Below are positions 26,986-34,873 of a DNA stretch of 64,000 nt, one piece after another. The first letter of the stretch is position 1; every line of letters begins with the position of its first letter. The stretch is from assembly GCA_965215535.1 (NCBI GenBank), contig OZ244063.1, positions 620,001 through 684,000 of the forward strand, given 5' to 3'. The notes beneath the pieces were generated by a model, which saw only the letters and a list, made by a program, of their open reading frames with translations, ran no database searches and was not told the origin of the DNA. The DNA comes from Bin94 sp965215535. GTDB taxonomy: Bacteria > Gemmatimonadota > Gemmatimonadetes > Longimicrobiales > Gaopeijiaceae. The position numbers and the translations under genes were made by a program.

Positions 26986-27321
26986 TCAGCGGGCCGGCGG
27001 AGCCCTCGGGACGATCGATCCGGTGAGAATCGGCGCGGCTGCCGCGCGCTCGACTGCGCACGCCGGATCGTCGGGGTGCGGGTGTGGAGGCAGAGCCGGG
27101 TGCGCGAGGGCAGCCGGGGGCGTGGGGCCGGCCGCCATGAGGGACTGCAGAATCCGGCAGAGGTGGTGGCCGTGGTCGGCGCAATCGGAGCCGTGCGGCG
27201 AATCGAGATGGGGCGGGCCGTAGAGATCGACATCCAGAATGGCGTCGGCAGCAGGCAGCAGAGCGGTGGCCACCAACTGCAGTGCAGTCATGGCGAGCGC
27301 GCCAGACCGTCGCAGCGCCAC
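26986..27321 (-). CDS. Small secreted His-rich protein upstream of the TonB receptor
   Basis: 111 residues from GTG 27321, which has a perfect AGGAGG site 9 bases upstream. It then begins with a good signal peptide: basic ALRRSG, hydrophobic ALAMTALQLVATALL and PAADA. The mature part starts ILDVDLYGPPHLDSPHGSDC and contains ADHGHHLCRILQS, then a Pro/His-rich stretch. The spaced His and Cys (H-x-D-x2-H, C, H-x-HH-x-C) resemble a metal-binding loop. I recognise no named family. Same strand as and upstream of the ZnuD-like receptor, so probably part of the same metal-related locus. The coding call rests mainly on the ribosome site plus signal peptide. Confidence 0.6.
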   Translation of the reverse strand: MALRRSGALAMTALQLVATALLPAADAILDVDLYGPPHLDSPHGSDCADHGHHLCRILQSLMAAGPTPPAALAHPALPPHPHPDDPACAVERAAAAPILTGSIVPRAPPAR

Positions 27322-27452
27322 CCGATTTGCCCTCCTGTCCAACAGGAACACCCCTGTACCCTCCCGGAGACCAGGATTTGTGGAACCCAAGGTTAAATGT
27401 ACAACAAAATGTGCAGAGGATTGGTGCATGTTCGGGGCGCCCGCCGCCGCGA

Positions 27453-27526
27453 TGGGCCCAGAGGGACTTGAACCCCCGACCGTCGGATTATGAGTCCGCT
27501 GCTCTGACCAACTGAGCTATGGGCCC
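27453..27526 (-). tRNA. tRNA with CAU anticodon (elongator Met, or Ile2)
   Basis: Complete cloverleaf on minus: acceptor GGGCCCA (27526-27520) pairs with TGGGCCC (27460-27454), discriminator A at 27453, D-arm AGCTCAGTTGGTCAGAGC, anticodon loop CTCATAA with CAT at 27492-27490, and T-arm GGGGGTTCAAGTCCCTC. The CCA end is not encoded. An initiator is unlikely because the acceptor starts with a paired G. CAU could be elongator methionine, or isoleucine if lysidine-modified; the sequence alone does not settle it. Confidence 0.95.
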
Positions 27527-27583
27527 TGCCTGCATAAGTATAAGGTAACGCCCGATGCGCGAATCCGTGGGCAAGGAGAGCGG

Positions 27584-28228
27584 CTATTCCTCTGCGGTGG
27601 AAAAGATCCGGTCGCCGGCGTCGCCCAATCCCGGACGGATATAGCCACGCTCATCAAGCCGTTCGTCGAAGGCTGCGGCATGAATCGGCACCCCGGGGTA
27701 TTCGGTGCCCATGCGCATGGCTCCACTCCTCGATACGATCAGAGAAAGCAGGACAATGCGCTTCACGCCCTGCGCCTGCAGATCGGCAAGCGCCGCCCCG
27801 GCGGTCCCCCCGGTTCCCACCATCGGGTCGAGCACGAGGTGCAGCGACCGGGTGGATTCGGGCGGGAGTTTCCGGTAGTAGGCGTGTGGCATGAGCGTCT
27901 CTTCGTTGCGTTCGTAGCCCAGGAAGCCCACGCGCGCACCGGGAATCATGCGCAGCACACCCCCCATCATTCCGAGCCCGGCGCGCAGAATCGGCACCAC
28001 CACCACATCGTCCTCGCGCACCCGTCGCGCCCGCATTTCCTCGAGCGGAGTCTCGAAGGCGACCTCGTTCGCCGGAAGATCGCGGGTGGCTTCGAGGGCA
28101 AGGAGAACTCCAAGCTCCTCAACGAGCGTCCGGATCCGATCGGAGGGCGTGGAGCGGTCGCGCACCAGGGAGATCTTGTGCTCGGCCAGGGGATGGCGAA
28201 GAAGATGAAGGGTCGGGGGAGCGGCCAT
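27584..28228 (-). CDS. upp: Uracil phosphoribosyltransferase
   Basis: 214-residue type I phosphoribosyltransferase converting uracil and PRPP to UMP (pyrimidine salvage), cytosolic. Seen: HPLAEHKISLVRD at the N-terminus, VPILRAGLGMMGG, the PRPP-binding loop VLDPMVGTGGTA (the usual motif is DPMLATGG, so there is Val-Gly for Leu-Ala), and the uracil-binding C-terminus LDERGYIRPGLGDAGDRIF. Normal length. The gene follows the tRNA closely on the same strand. It complements the de novo pyr operon at 32-35 kb. Confidence 0.96.
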   Translation of the reverse strand: MAAPPTLHLLRHPLAEHKISLVRDRSTPSDRIRTLVEELGVLLALEATRDLPANEVAFETPLEEMRARRVREDDVVVVPILRAGLGMMGGVLRMIPGARVGFLGYERNEETLMPHAYYRKLPPESTRSLHLVLDPMVGTGGTAGAALADLQAQGVKRIVLLSLIVSRSGAMRMGTEYPGVPIHAAAFDERLDERGYIRPGLGDAGDRIFSTAEE

Positions 28229-28277
28229 GTGGGGCTTCAGAAGGAGGGGACCAGAGTCTGGTGTGCGGGCGGAGGGT

Positions 28278-29045
28278 TCAGCGTCGGCGCCGCGCGGCGA
28301 GCGAGGAGCGGGCAGCGGGGGATGTCCGGCGGCGACGGCGGAGCAGATCGTGAAGGGCGGCGATCTCGGCGCCGTGGGCGGGCCGAAAGGTTCCGGAACC
28401 GAGAGAACCCAGACGGAAGGGACCGAAGCGCGTGCGCATCAGCGCGCGAACCGGATGGCCGGCGGCCCGGAGCATGCGGCGGACCTGACGTTTGCGCCCC
28501 TCGAGCAGGGTCAGCTTCAGATTCCAGTCGGACTCCTCTTCGACGACGCGGCGCACCATCCGGGGCCGGGCGAGTCCGTCGTCCAGCTCGATCCCGCGGC
28601 GCAGTGCGCGGATGGTGGCGGCGGTCGGGGGATTCTCGACCTGCACCAGATATTCACGCTCGGCGCGGGTGCGCGGGTGGGCCAGCTCGGCTGCCCGATC
28701 GCCATCATTGGTCAGAAGGATCAGCCCGCAGGTATCCAGATCGAGGCGCCCCACGTAACGGAGTCCCCCGGCCCAGCGGGGCAGCAGATCGTAGATCGTG
28801 TGGCCGCCATGCGGATCGGCGCGCGTACAGAGCGACCCCACAGGCTTGTGAAAGACGATCCAGCGGCGGGGAGCCAGCTCCAAACGCCTGCCATCGAGCG
28901 CGACCCTGTCCACCCCGGGAACGATGCGGACGCCCATGGTGCGGGCGGGCTTGCCATTGACCTCAACGCGACCCTGGCGCATGAGCGCTTCGGCCTCGCG
29001 ACGCGACGCCGCTCCGGTGCGCGAGATGTACTTCTGGAGGCGCAT
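28278..29045 (-). CDS. rRNA pseudouridine synthase, RluB/RsuA-type with S4 domain
   Basis: 255 residues from ATG 29045. N-terminal S4 RNA-binding domain (MRLQKYISRTGAASRREAEA), then the synthase domain with catalytic Asp in GRLDLDTCGLILLTNDGDR, the Lys/Arg strand RAEREYLVQVE and the tail motif EGRKRQVRRMLRAAGHPV. The C-terminus is an Arg-rich tail. The family isomerises uridines in 23S or 16S rRNA; exact position cannot be predicted. An upstream GTG at 29078 overlaps the scpB stop (GTGA) and would add 11 residues. It is the third gene of the scpA-scpB group, a common bacterial arrangement. Confidence 0.94.
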   Translation of the reverse strand: MRLQKYISRTGAASRREAEALMRQGRVEVNGKPARTMGVRIVPGVDRVALDGRRLELAPRRWIVFHKPVGSLCTRADPHGGHTIYDLLPRWAGGLRYVGRLDLDTCGLILLTNDGDRAAELAHPRTRAEREYLVQVENPPTAATIRALRRGIELDDGLARPRMVRRVVEEESDWNLKLTLLEGRKRQVRRMLRAAGHPVRALMRTRFGPFRLGSLGSGTFRPAHGAEIAALHDLLRRRRRTSPAARSSLAARRRR

Positions 29046-29074
29046 CGGCTCCCTGTCTGCATGGCGCCCGGGGG

Positions 29075-29746
29075 TCACTCTTCCGAATCCGGGTTGGGGT
29101 CGGAAATGGCCCCCCCAGGCTCGCGATCCGACTCCGGCTCCGCCTCAGGATCAGGCTCGGGTTCCGATTCCGCCCCGGTCTCCGGCGGCTTCGCCTCGGA
29201 ATCGGCCTCCGCTTCCGCCTCCCGCCCGCCGAGGACCACCGGAAGCTCCTCGGGGCGCGGCAGATCGTCGAGCGAAGCAAACCCGAAGTGCTCGAGGAAG
29301 CGGTCGGTCGTGCCGTAGAGAATGGGCCGCCCCACCCCTTCGCCCCGCCCCGCCGCAACGATCAGTTCGCGGTCAAGCAGGGTGCGCAGCGCCCCCGAGG
29401 AGTTCACCCCCCGGATATGATCAACCTGGATGCGGGCGATTGGCTGGCGGTAGCAGACGATGGCCAGCACCTCGAGCGCCGGACGCGAGAGTCGCGCGCT
29501 CTGCGGCACGGTGTCGAAGCGCTCCAGGTAGGGAGCGTATTCGGGACGGGTCAGGATCTGCACCCCGCCCGCGATCTCGCGCAGCTCGAAGGCGCGTTCC
29601 GACCGGTCGTACTCGGTGCGGAGCAGATCGAGCGCCTCCCGGACCCGCTCCTCGCTGAGGGTGCTGTCGGCGCGGGCAATGTCGGCCGGCACAAGGGGAG
29701 CGTCGCTGGCAAAGAGAATCGCTTCGACGATCCGGGAATCGTTCAT
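29075..29746 (-). CDS. scpB: Segregation and condensation protein B
   Basis: 223 residues. Winged-helix kleisin-binding subunit of the SMC-ScpAB condensin, acting in chromosome compaction and segregation. Seen: VEAILFASDAPL at the N-terminus, REIAGGVQILTRPEYAPYL, LSRPALEVLAIVCYRQPIAR and VDHIRGVNSSGALRTLLDRE, all hallmark segments. The C-terminal 50 residues are a low-complexity acidic tail of Glu, Asp, Pro and Ala, longer than usual. ATG 29746 overlaps the scpA stop (ATGA). The frame is open far upstream but that part is a shadow of scpA. Confidence 0.95.
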   Translation of the reverse strand: MNDSRIVEAILFASDAPLVPADIARADSTLSEERVREALDLLRTEYDRSERAFELREIAGGVQILTRPEYAPYLERFDTVPQSARLSRPALEVLAIVCYRQPIARIQVDHIRGVNSSGALRTLLDRELIVAAGRGEGVGRPILYGTTDRFLEHFGFASLDDLPRPEELPVVLGGREAEAEADSEAKPPETGAESEPEPDPEAEPESDREPGGAISDPNPDSEE

Positions 29747-30516
29747 GCGGAGGTCTCCGAAGAGGGCACATCGGGAGCGTCGCTGCGGCGATAGAGCCAG
29801 AGGGGCGCAAAGGGCTCGCGCTGGCGGAGCGAGAGGAGCTGCCGTCTGCCCAGCTCCAGTCCGGCCAGAAGGGTCATGACCCCGTGCGCACGGTCCCGCC
29901 AGGGGGCAATCAGGGCGGCGAACTCGATCCGGTCGGCCTGCTTCATGCGGGTGCGGATCAGGTTGACCTTTTCGCGCATCGACACCAGGCGCGCAACAAC
30001 GCGGTGCTCGCGGGGGGGATCGTCCGGCGCCGGCTCCAGCGCCAGCGCCGCAGCCATGAGGTCGTCCAGGGTGGTTTCCAGGGGGAGGTCGGCGGGCCGC
30101 GACCGAGGGCGCGACTCCACGAATCCCCTGCCGAAGCGGCGCAACCGGTCGGCCTCTGAACTCTGCAGACGCAGCGCCACCTCGCGTACCTGTTCGTACT
30201 CGAGCAGCCTGTGCACCAGCTCGGTCCGGGGGTCGTGATCGGTCTCGTCGGCGGGCGCCGGCAGCAGCATGCGCGCCTTGATCCGGATCAGCAGGGCCGC
30301 GATCTCGAGGAAGGATCCGGCCTCGTCGATATCGGTGGCGGGCAGCGCAGTGATCGCGGTCAGGAACTGGGAGGTGATCGATGCGACCGGAATGTCGAAG
30401 ATGTCGATGTCCTGGGTGTGGATCAGGTGCAGAAGCAGATCCAGCGGCCCCTGATAGGGGTCGATCTCGACAACGAGGAGGCCCTCGGCGCTCTCGGGAG
30501 GCAGGGTGCGGGTCAT
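29743..30516 (-). CDS. scpA: Segregation and condensation protein A
   Basis: 257-residue kleisin linking the SMC heads. N-terminal motif YQGPLDLLLHLIHTQDIDIF and IPVASITSQFL, the central FLEIAALLIRIKARMLLP, and a C-terminal winged helix with VMTLLAGLELGRRQLLSLRQ. Start ATG 30516 leaves a 46-base gap after the M50 protease gene; the ribosome site is weak, and the frame stays open upstream. Stop overlaps scpB, so the pair is made together. Confidence 0.94.
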   Translation of the reverse strand: MTRTLPPESAEGLLVVEIDPYQGPLDLLLHLIHTQDIDIFDIPVASITSQFLTAITALPATDIDEAGSFLEIAALLIRIKARMLLPAPADETDHDPRTELVHRLLEYEQVREVALRLQSSEADRLRRFGRGFVESRPRSRPADLPLETTLDDLMAAALALEPAPDDPPREHRVVARLVSMREKVNLIRTRMKQADRIEFAALIAPWRDRAHGVMTLLAGLELGRRQLLSLRQREPFAPLWLYRRSDAPDVPSSETSA

Positions 30517-30562
30517 GCCGAATGTGCCGATTGCGCGGCAAGGCGCGGGGCGGGCAGGCGGA

Positions 30563-31207
30563 TCATCCTGCGACCAGTCCCAGAATCCACTGGAAGACGA
30601 TCTGCACCGGAGCCAGCACAACGCGCGGCGCACCCGGAAAGAGGAGCATGCCCAAAAAGAGGAGGGTCACGCCATAGCGGCCGAATTCGCTGTAGCGGCG
30701 CGCCATCTGCGGCGGAAGAGCGTGCTTGAGAACGTGCGAACCGTCGAGCGGGGGGATCGGAATGAGATTGAACCAGGCTAGGATCAGGTTGATGAAGATG
30801 CCGTAGGTGAGCATCGCGGCGGGCGCACTCGCCATGAGGTCGATTCCGGAAACCGCCCCGGCAAGGCGAAGCGCAAGGAGGGTGGCCATGCAGAAGCCGA
30901 CCAGCGCCAGATTGACGACGATGCCCGCCAGCGAGACGCGAATGTCGCCGGCCCGGTAGTCGCGGTAGTTGTGCGGATTGACCGGAACGGGTTTGGCCCA
31001 GCCGAAGAGGATTCCACCCCCGAAAAAGTGGAGCAGGAGGGGAACGAGGAGCGACCCGATCAGGTCGAGGTGAGGGATCGGATTGAGTGTAATGCGCCCC
31101 AGCATGCGCGCCGTGGGGTCGCCTTCGCGGTTCGCCTGCCATGCGTGCGCCACCTCGTGGGCAACCACCGAGAAGAGCAGAACCGGAAGGATGAGAAGGA
31201 ATTCCAT
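30563..31207 (-). CDS. Site-2-type membrane metalloprotease (peptidase M50)
   Basis: 214 residues, multi-pass inner-membrane zinc protease. The first helix carries the zinc motif AHEVAHAWQA (HExxH at about residues 17-21) and a later helix carries the third ligand in LIPIPPLDGSHVLK (NxxPxPPLDG type). Helices at about 1-20, 50-65, 90-115, 130-150 and 175-210. This short form lacks the PDZ domain of RseP. Members cut membrane-bound regulators, but many short ones have no known substrate. It is first in the run protease-scpA-scpB-pseudouridine synthase-upp, a frequent bacterial neighbourhood. Confidence 0.94.
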   Translation of the reverse strand: MEFLLILPVLLFSVVAHEVAHAWQANREGDPTARMLGRITLNPIPHLDLIGSLLVPLLLHFFGGGILFGWAKPVPVNPHNYRDYRAGDIRVSLAGIVVNLALVGFCMATLLALRLAGAVSGIDLMASAPAAMLTYGIFINLILAWFNLIPIPPLDGSHVLKHALPPQMARRYSEFGRYGVTLLFLGMLLFPGAPRVVLAPVQIVFQWILGLVAG

Positions 31208-31546
31208 GGATGCCTGATCGGAATGGGGGCCTGATCGAAGTGGAGCGCGGGGAGAGTGCCGGGTGCCGCCGCAGGAAAACGTCGAGGGAAACCGGGCAGT
31301 CCACTACGATAATGCCGAAGGAGTATGACAGGTGCGCCGGATGTGCGACAGGGCGAAGGGCAGAAGGGGGGATGGATGGTCCCGGGCGCGGCCGGGTTGC
31401 GGATTGCGCCCGGGAGCGCCCTGACCGGACGGGATGACCGGACATGAGCTTGCTCGGAGATGAGTGATCCCGTACATTGTTGGTTGCAGTGTGCAGAGAC
31501 CAGTGCCGGCGGATGATCAGCCGGAATGATACAAGGAACCGAAGAG
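31208..31546. other. Divergent intergenic region between M50 protease and rpsT
   Basis: 339 bases. It carries the predicted rpsT promoter at 31450-31478. Nothing convincing was found for the minus direction, and no gene is supported. Confidence 0.4.
31450..31478 (+). promoter_or_regulatory. Predicted rpsT promoter
   Basis: TTGCTC at 31450-31455 and TACATT at 31473-31478 with 17 bases between, giving a leader of about 60 bases before the rpsT ATG at 31547. Consensus match only. Confidence 0.45.
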
Positions 31547-31807
31547 ATGCCGAATATCAAGAGTGCAAAGAAGCGGATGCAGCTCAGCCGCAGTCAGCGA
31601 AGCCGGAACCGGACGACACGATCGGGGATCCGCACTGCAATCCGCAGAGTGCGCGAAGCCGAATCGCCCGCAGAGGCCGAGGAGCGTCGGCGCGTGGCGG
31701 TGGCTCTGGTGGACCGGGCGGCGACCCGCAGAGTCTTCCACCCCAACAAGGCCGGACGGATGAAGGCGCAGTTGGATCGCATGGTGCGCGAGGCCGCCGA
31801 GAGCTGA
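31547..31807 (+). CDS. rpsT: 30S ribosomal protein S20
   Basis: 86 residues, normal size. Starts MPNIKSAKKRMQLS, the S20 signature, is rich in Arg and Lys, and carries the conserved RVFHPNKAGRMKAQL near the C-terminus. It binds 16S rRNA in the lower 30S body. The start is ATG 31547, preceded by AAGGAA; a start 7 codons upstream is open but would break the S20 N-terminus. Single gene with its own promoter. Confidence 0.97.
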   Translation: MPNIKSAKKRMQLSRSQRSRNRTTRSGIRTAIRRVREAESPAEAEERRRVAVALVDRAATRRVFHPNKAGRMKAQLDRMVREAAES

Positions 31808-32037
31808 TTCCAACCCCCGGGTCCCGGTCAGGGCGCATTTTGCGTGCGCAGATGCCGGGTGGGGATTCGCGTTTTACCCCCCGAGTGGGGGCCGCCATCA
31901 CCTGAAGGATCGGCGGAGTGGCGTCGACGTGCAGATCGGACGAATTGCAAACCGGGGATGACACGTCACACCGGAGCAGAAGGTCGGCCTTTGGCTGTTT
32001 GTGACGAAGCGTCGGGCGGGGTATGCGACCGGCTCTC
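31808..32037. other. Gap between convergent rpsT and pyrC
   Basis: 230 bases. Short GC-rich dyads occur (CCCCC-GAGT-GGGGG near 31880) that may end one or both transcripts, but no canonical terminator is clear. No gene is supported. Confidence 0.3.
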
Positions 32038-33345
32038 TCAGATCTCTTCTGCGGGGTCGCCCGGGGAGGCCTGCCAGACCGTTTCGCCGGCCCTCAGCGT
32101 CCGCACTACCCTTCCCTGCACGACTTCGCCGCCGAAGGGCGTGTTGCGACACCGCGACTGAAAGCGCTTTGGTTCGATGCGCCAGCGCAGTGCGGGGTCG
32201 ATCAGCACCAGATCGGCGACCTCGCCCGCAGAGAGCCGCCCCCCCGGCAGAGCCAGAGCCTGCGCCGGCCCGGCCGACATGCGGGCAAGGAGGGTGGCGA
32301 GGGGAAGCCGCCCCGTACAGACCAGCCGGGTGTGCAGAATGGCAAAGGCGGTCTCCAGACCGACCACCCCGAAGGGCGCATCCTCGAAGGCCTGCTCCTT
32401 TTCGTCGTAGGTGTAGGGCGCATGATCGGTGGCGATGCAGTCGATGGTGCCATCGGCCAGGGCCGCCACCAGGGCATCGAGATCTGCGGGGGTGCGCAGG
32501 GGCGGATCGACCTTGTATTCGGTTCCGTACCCCTGTACGGCCTCGTGCTCAAGGAGAAGATGATGCGGCGTGGCTTCGGCGGTGACGCGCACACCCTCGG
32601 CGCGGGCGCGGCGCACGCAGTCCACTGCGGCTGCGGTCGATATGCGCTGCAGATGCAGGCGCCCTCCGGTGGCCCGGGCGAGCGCCAGATCGCGCAGAGC
32701 GCCGATCTCTTCGGCAACGGCCGGTTTGCCGCGCAGCCCCAGCCGGGTCGAGACGACCCCCTCGTGCATGACCCCTTCGTGGACCAGGGTGGGATCTTCG
32801 GGGTGCGAGAGGATGGGAAGATCGAAAGATTGGGCGTAGGAGAGCGCCAGCTTCATGAACATCGCCGAGCGCACCGGTCGGCCGGCGTCGGTGAGGGCGA
32901 TGGCGCCAGCCTCGGCGAGCTCGCCAAACTCGGTGAGCTGAGTTCCCTCTCTGCCGACCGAGACGGCTGCAGCCGGAAAAATGCGGGCGCCGCGGGCGCG
33001 TCTTCCGGCGGCGGCCACGAATCCGACCGATGCGGGATCGTCCACGACCGGATCGGTGTCGGGCATGGCGCAGAGTGCGGTGTAGCCCCCCGCCGCGCCC
33101 GCCTGCGCCCCGCTGGCGATCGTTTCGCGGTGTTCCCAGCCCGGTTCGCAGAGGTGCGCATGCGGATCGATGAACCCCGGCGCGACCACCAGCCCCTCTG
33201 CGTCGATGACCTCGGCGTGTTCGGGGACCGGATCGGGGGCGATCTGCACAATGCGTCCATCTTCGACGAGGATGTCGGCGATACGATCGAGAGAGGTGGC
33301 CGGGTCGAGGGCGCGTCCCCCGCAGATCAGGGTGCGTCGCTTCAC
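32038..33345 (-). CDS. pyrC: Dihydroorotase
   Basis: 435 residues, zinc amidohydrolase closing carbamoyl-aspartate to dihydroorotate, third step of UMP synthesis. Seen: strand GFIDPHAHLCEPGWEHRE with the HxH metal pair, GGYTALCAMPDTDPV, ILSHPEDPTLVHEG, the ATPHHLLLEH histidines and the catalytic Asp in CIATDHAPYTYDEKE, plus the C-terminal SAGEVADLVLIDP. This is the class I type that can pair with aspartate carbamoyltransferase. Start is GTG 33345, overlapping the pyrB stop as GTGA; the frame is open far upstream only as a shadow of pyrB. Confidence 0.96.
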   Translation of the reverse strand: MKRRTLICGGRALDPATSLDRIADILVEDGRIVQIAPDPVPEHAEVIDAEGLVVAPGFIDPHAHLCEPGWEHRETIASGAQAGAAGGYTALCAMPDTDPVVDDPASVGFVAAAGRRARGARIFPAAAVSVGREGTQLTEFGELAEAGAIALTDAGRPVRSAMFMKLALSYAQSFDLPILSHPEDPTLVHEGVMHEGVVSTRLGLRGKPAVAEEIGALRDLALARATGGRLHLQRISTAAAVDCVRRARAEGVRVTAEATPHHLLLEHEAVQGYGTEYKVDPPLRTPADLDALVAALADGTIDCIATDHAPYTYDEKEQAFEDAPFGVVGLETAFAILHTRLVCTGRLPLATLLARMSAGPAQALALPGGRLSAGEVADLVLIDPALRWRIEPKRFQSRCRNTPFGGEVVQGRVVRTLRAGETVWQASPGDPAEEI

Positions 33346-34322
33346 TGTGTGCGGCCCCGCGCCCCGGCCTTGGCGGCCTCGGCCTGCTCCGGCGCGCCCC
33401 CGGAGAGGAGATAGAGGACGGCCATGCGGATGGCCACGCCATTGGTGACCTGCCGCAGAATGACCGAATGCGGCCCATCGGCGACATCGGAATCGATCTC
33501 CACGCCCCGGTTCATGGGCCCGGGATGCAGAATCAGCAGATCGCGCGGCGCCGCCGCCAGGCGCTTGCGGGTGACGCCGAAGACGCGGTTGTATTCGCGC
33601 AACGAGGGGATGAAGCCATCCTGCATGCGCTCCATCTGCAGGCGGAGAACATTGAGCGCGTCGGCCCACTCGATGGCCTCTTCGACCCGATTGAAGACGC
33701 GCACGCCCAGCGCTTCGACCTCGGCGGGCAACAGGGTGCCGGGCGCGCAGACCGCAACCCGGGCCCCGACGCGGATCAGCCCGAAGATATTCGACCGCGC
33801 CACCCGCGAGTGCAGCACGTCGCCGACAATGCAGATCTTTAGTCCGGCGAGACGCCCGAAGTGGTCGCGCAGGGTGAGCATGTCGAGGAGCCCCTGGGTA
33901 GGGTGCTCGTGCGCGCCATCGCCGGCGTTGATGACATTCGAGGGAATGCGCGCCGCCAGGAAGGCCGCCGCCCCCGCCGACCAGTGCCGGATGACGACCA
34001 TGTCGATGCGCATGGCCTCGAGGTTGCGCGCCGTGTCGACCAGCGTTTCGCCCTTGGAGACCGACGAGCGCAGCGCCCCGATATTGACGGTGTCGGCCGC
34101 GAGACGCTTCTCTGCAAACTCGAAGGAGATGCGCGTGCGCGTGGAGGGCTCGAAGAAGAGGTTGACGATCGTCTGGCCACGCAGCACCGGAACCTGGCGC
34201 AGCCTGCGCTCGGAGATCTCCTTGAAGGGTTCGGCGGTGTCGAGCACAGCCTCGATCTGGGCGCGCGAGAGCGATTCCAGACCGGTCAGATCCTTGCCGA
34301 GCCTCGTGGCCGACGCGGTCAC
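33342..34322 (-). CDS. pyrB: Aspartate carbamoyltransferase catalytic subunit
   Basis: 326 residues. Joins carbamoyl phosphate and aspartate, the committed pyrimidine step. Carbamoyl-phosphate motif FFEPSTRTRISFE near residues 56-68, then SVSKGETLVDTARNL, HPTQGLLDMLTLRDHFG, the aspartate-side LNVLRLQMERMQ and HPGPMNRGVEI. No pyrI regulatory subunit is present nearby. It starts with GTG overlapping the pyrR stop (GTGA) and is followed by pyrC with the same junction. The C-terminal 20 residues are an Ala/Gly-rich extension. Confidence 0.97.
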   Translation of the reverse strand: MTASATRLGKDLTGLESLSRAQIEAVLDTAEPFKEISERRLRQVPVLRGQTIVNLFFEPSTRTRISFEFAEKRLAADTVNIGALRSSVSKGETLVDTARNLEAMRIDMVVIRHWSAGAAAFLAARIPSNVINAGDGAHEHPTQGLLDMLTLRDHFGRLAGLKICIVGDVLHSRVARSNIFGLIRVGARVAVCAPGTLLPAEVEALGVRVFNRVEEAIEWADALNVLRLQMERMQDGFIPSLREYNRVFGVTRKRLAAAPRDLLILHPGPMNRGVEIDSDVADGPHSVILRQVTNGVAIRMAVLYLLSGGAPEQAEAAKAGARGRTQ

Positions 34323-34873
34323 GAGGCCATGCGGGGGTTGAGCACCACGGCCAGCTCGCCGTCGCGTTCGGGAACCAGCACATCGATGCGCTGCCGGGCG
34401 AGGGCGGTGAATTCGCGCCCCACGATATCGGGCTGGATCGGCAGTTCGCGGTTGCCGCGATCGACGAGAACGCAGAGGAGGATGCGCGCCGGGCGTCCCC
34501 AGTCCATGAGCTCGTTCAGGGCGGCGCGCGCGGTGCGGCCGGTGTAGAGAACATCGTCAACGATGACGACCGCCATTCCCTCGACGCCGCCGGGCGGAAG
34601 CCGGGTTTCGCCAACGACGGGGCGGGGGCCGAGCGCGCGCAGATCGTCGCGGTAGAGGGTGATGTCGAGGGTTCCGACGGCGACCTCGTCTCCCTCGGCC
34701 TCGGCAATGCGGCGTTGGATGAGCCTGGCCAGATCGACGCCGCGGCGCTGGATGCCCATGAGCGCCAGATGGTCGGTGCCTCCGAGCTTTTCGAGGATCT
34801 CGTGCGCCATGCGGTCGATGGCACGCCGCACAGCCGCATCGTCCATGAGGATCGTGGGGGCCGAGGTGGTCAC
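34319..34873 (-). CDS. pyrR: PyrR bifunctional pyr operon regulator / uracil phosphoribosyltransferase
   Basis: 184 residues from GTG 34873. In the family PyrR binds pyr mRNA in response to UMP and has weak uracil phosphoribosyltransferase activity. Seen: DDAAVRRAIDRMAHEILEK, IQRRGVDLARLIQRRI, DITLYRDDL, the PRPP loop VVIVDDVLYTGRTARAAL and the tail DVLVPERDGELAVVL. First gene of pyrRBC. ATG 34846 is an alternative start. I saw no PyrR-type anti-antiterminator in the leader, so how it regulates here is unclear. Confidence 0.94.
   Translation of the reverse strand: MTTSAPTILMDDAAVRRAIDRMAHEILEKLGGTDHLALMGIQRRGVDLARLIQRRIAEAEGDEVAVGTLDITLYRDDLRALGPRPVVGETRLPPGGVEGMAVVIVDDVLYTGRTARAALNELMDWGRPARILLCVLVDRGNRELPIQPDIVGREFTALARQRIDVLVPERDGELAVVLNPRMAS

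Noticed and set aside
26723..27233. Other open frames on minus between the TonB receptor and the tRNA
   Set aside because: Frames of 153 and 136 codons are rich in Arg/Pro, have no ribosome site and overlap the better-supported small gene at 26986-27321.
29747..30541. Upstream extension of scpB
   Set aside because: Out-of-frame shadow of scpA; homologues start at MNDSRIVEA.
31808..31900. Intrinsic terminator after rpsT
   Set aside because: Short GC dyads occur, but none is followed by a T-run and stems are 4-5 bp.
33346..34383. Upstream extension of pyrC
   Set aside because: Shadow of pyrB; the GTGA junction at 33342 and the family N-terminus fix the start.
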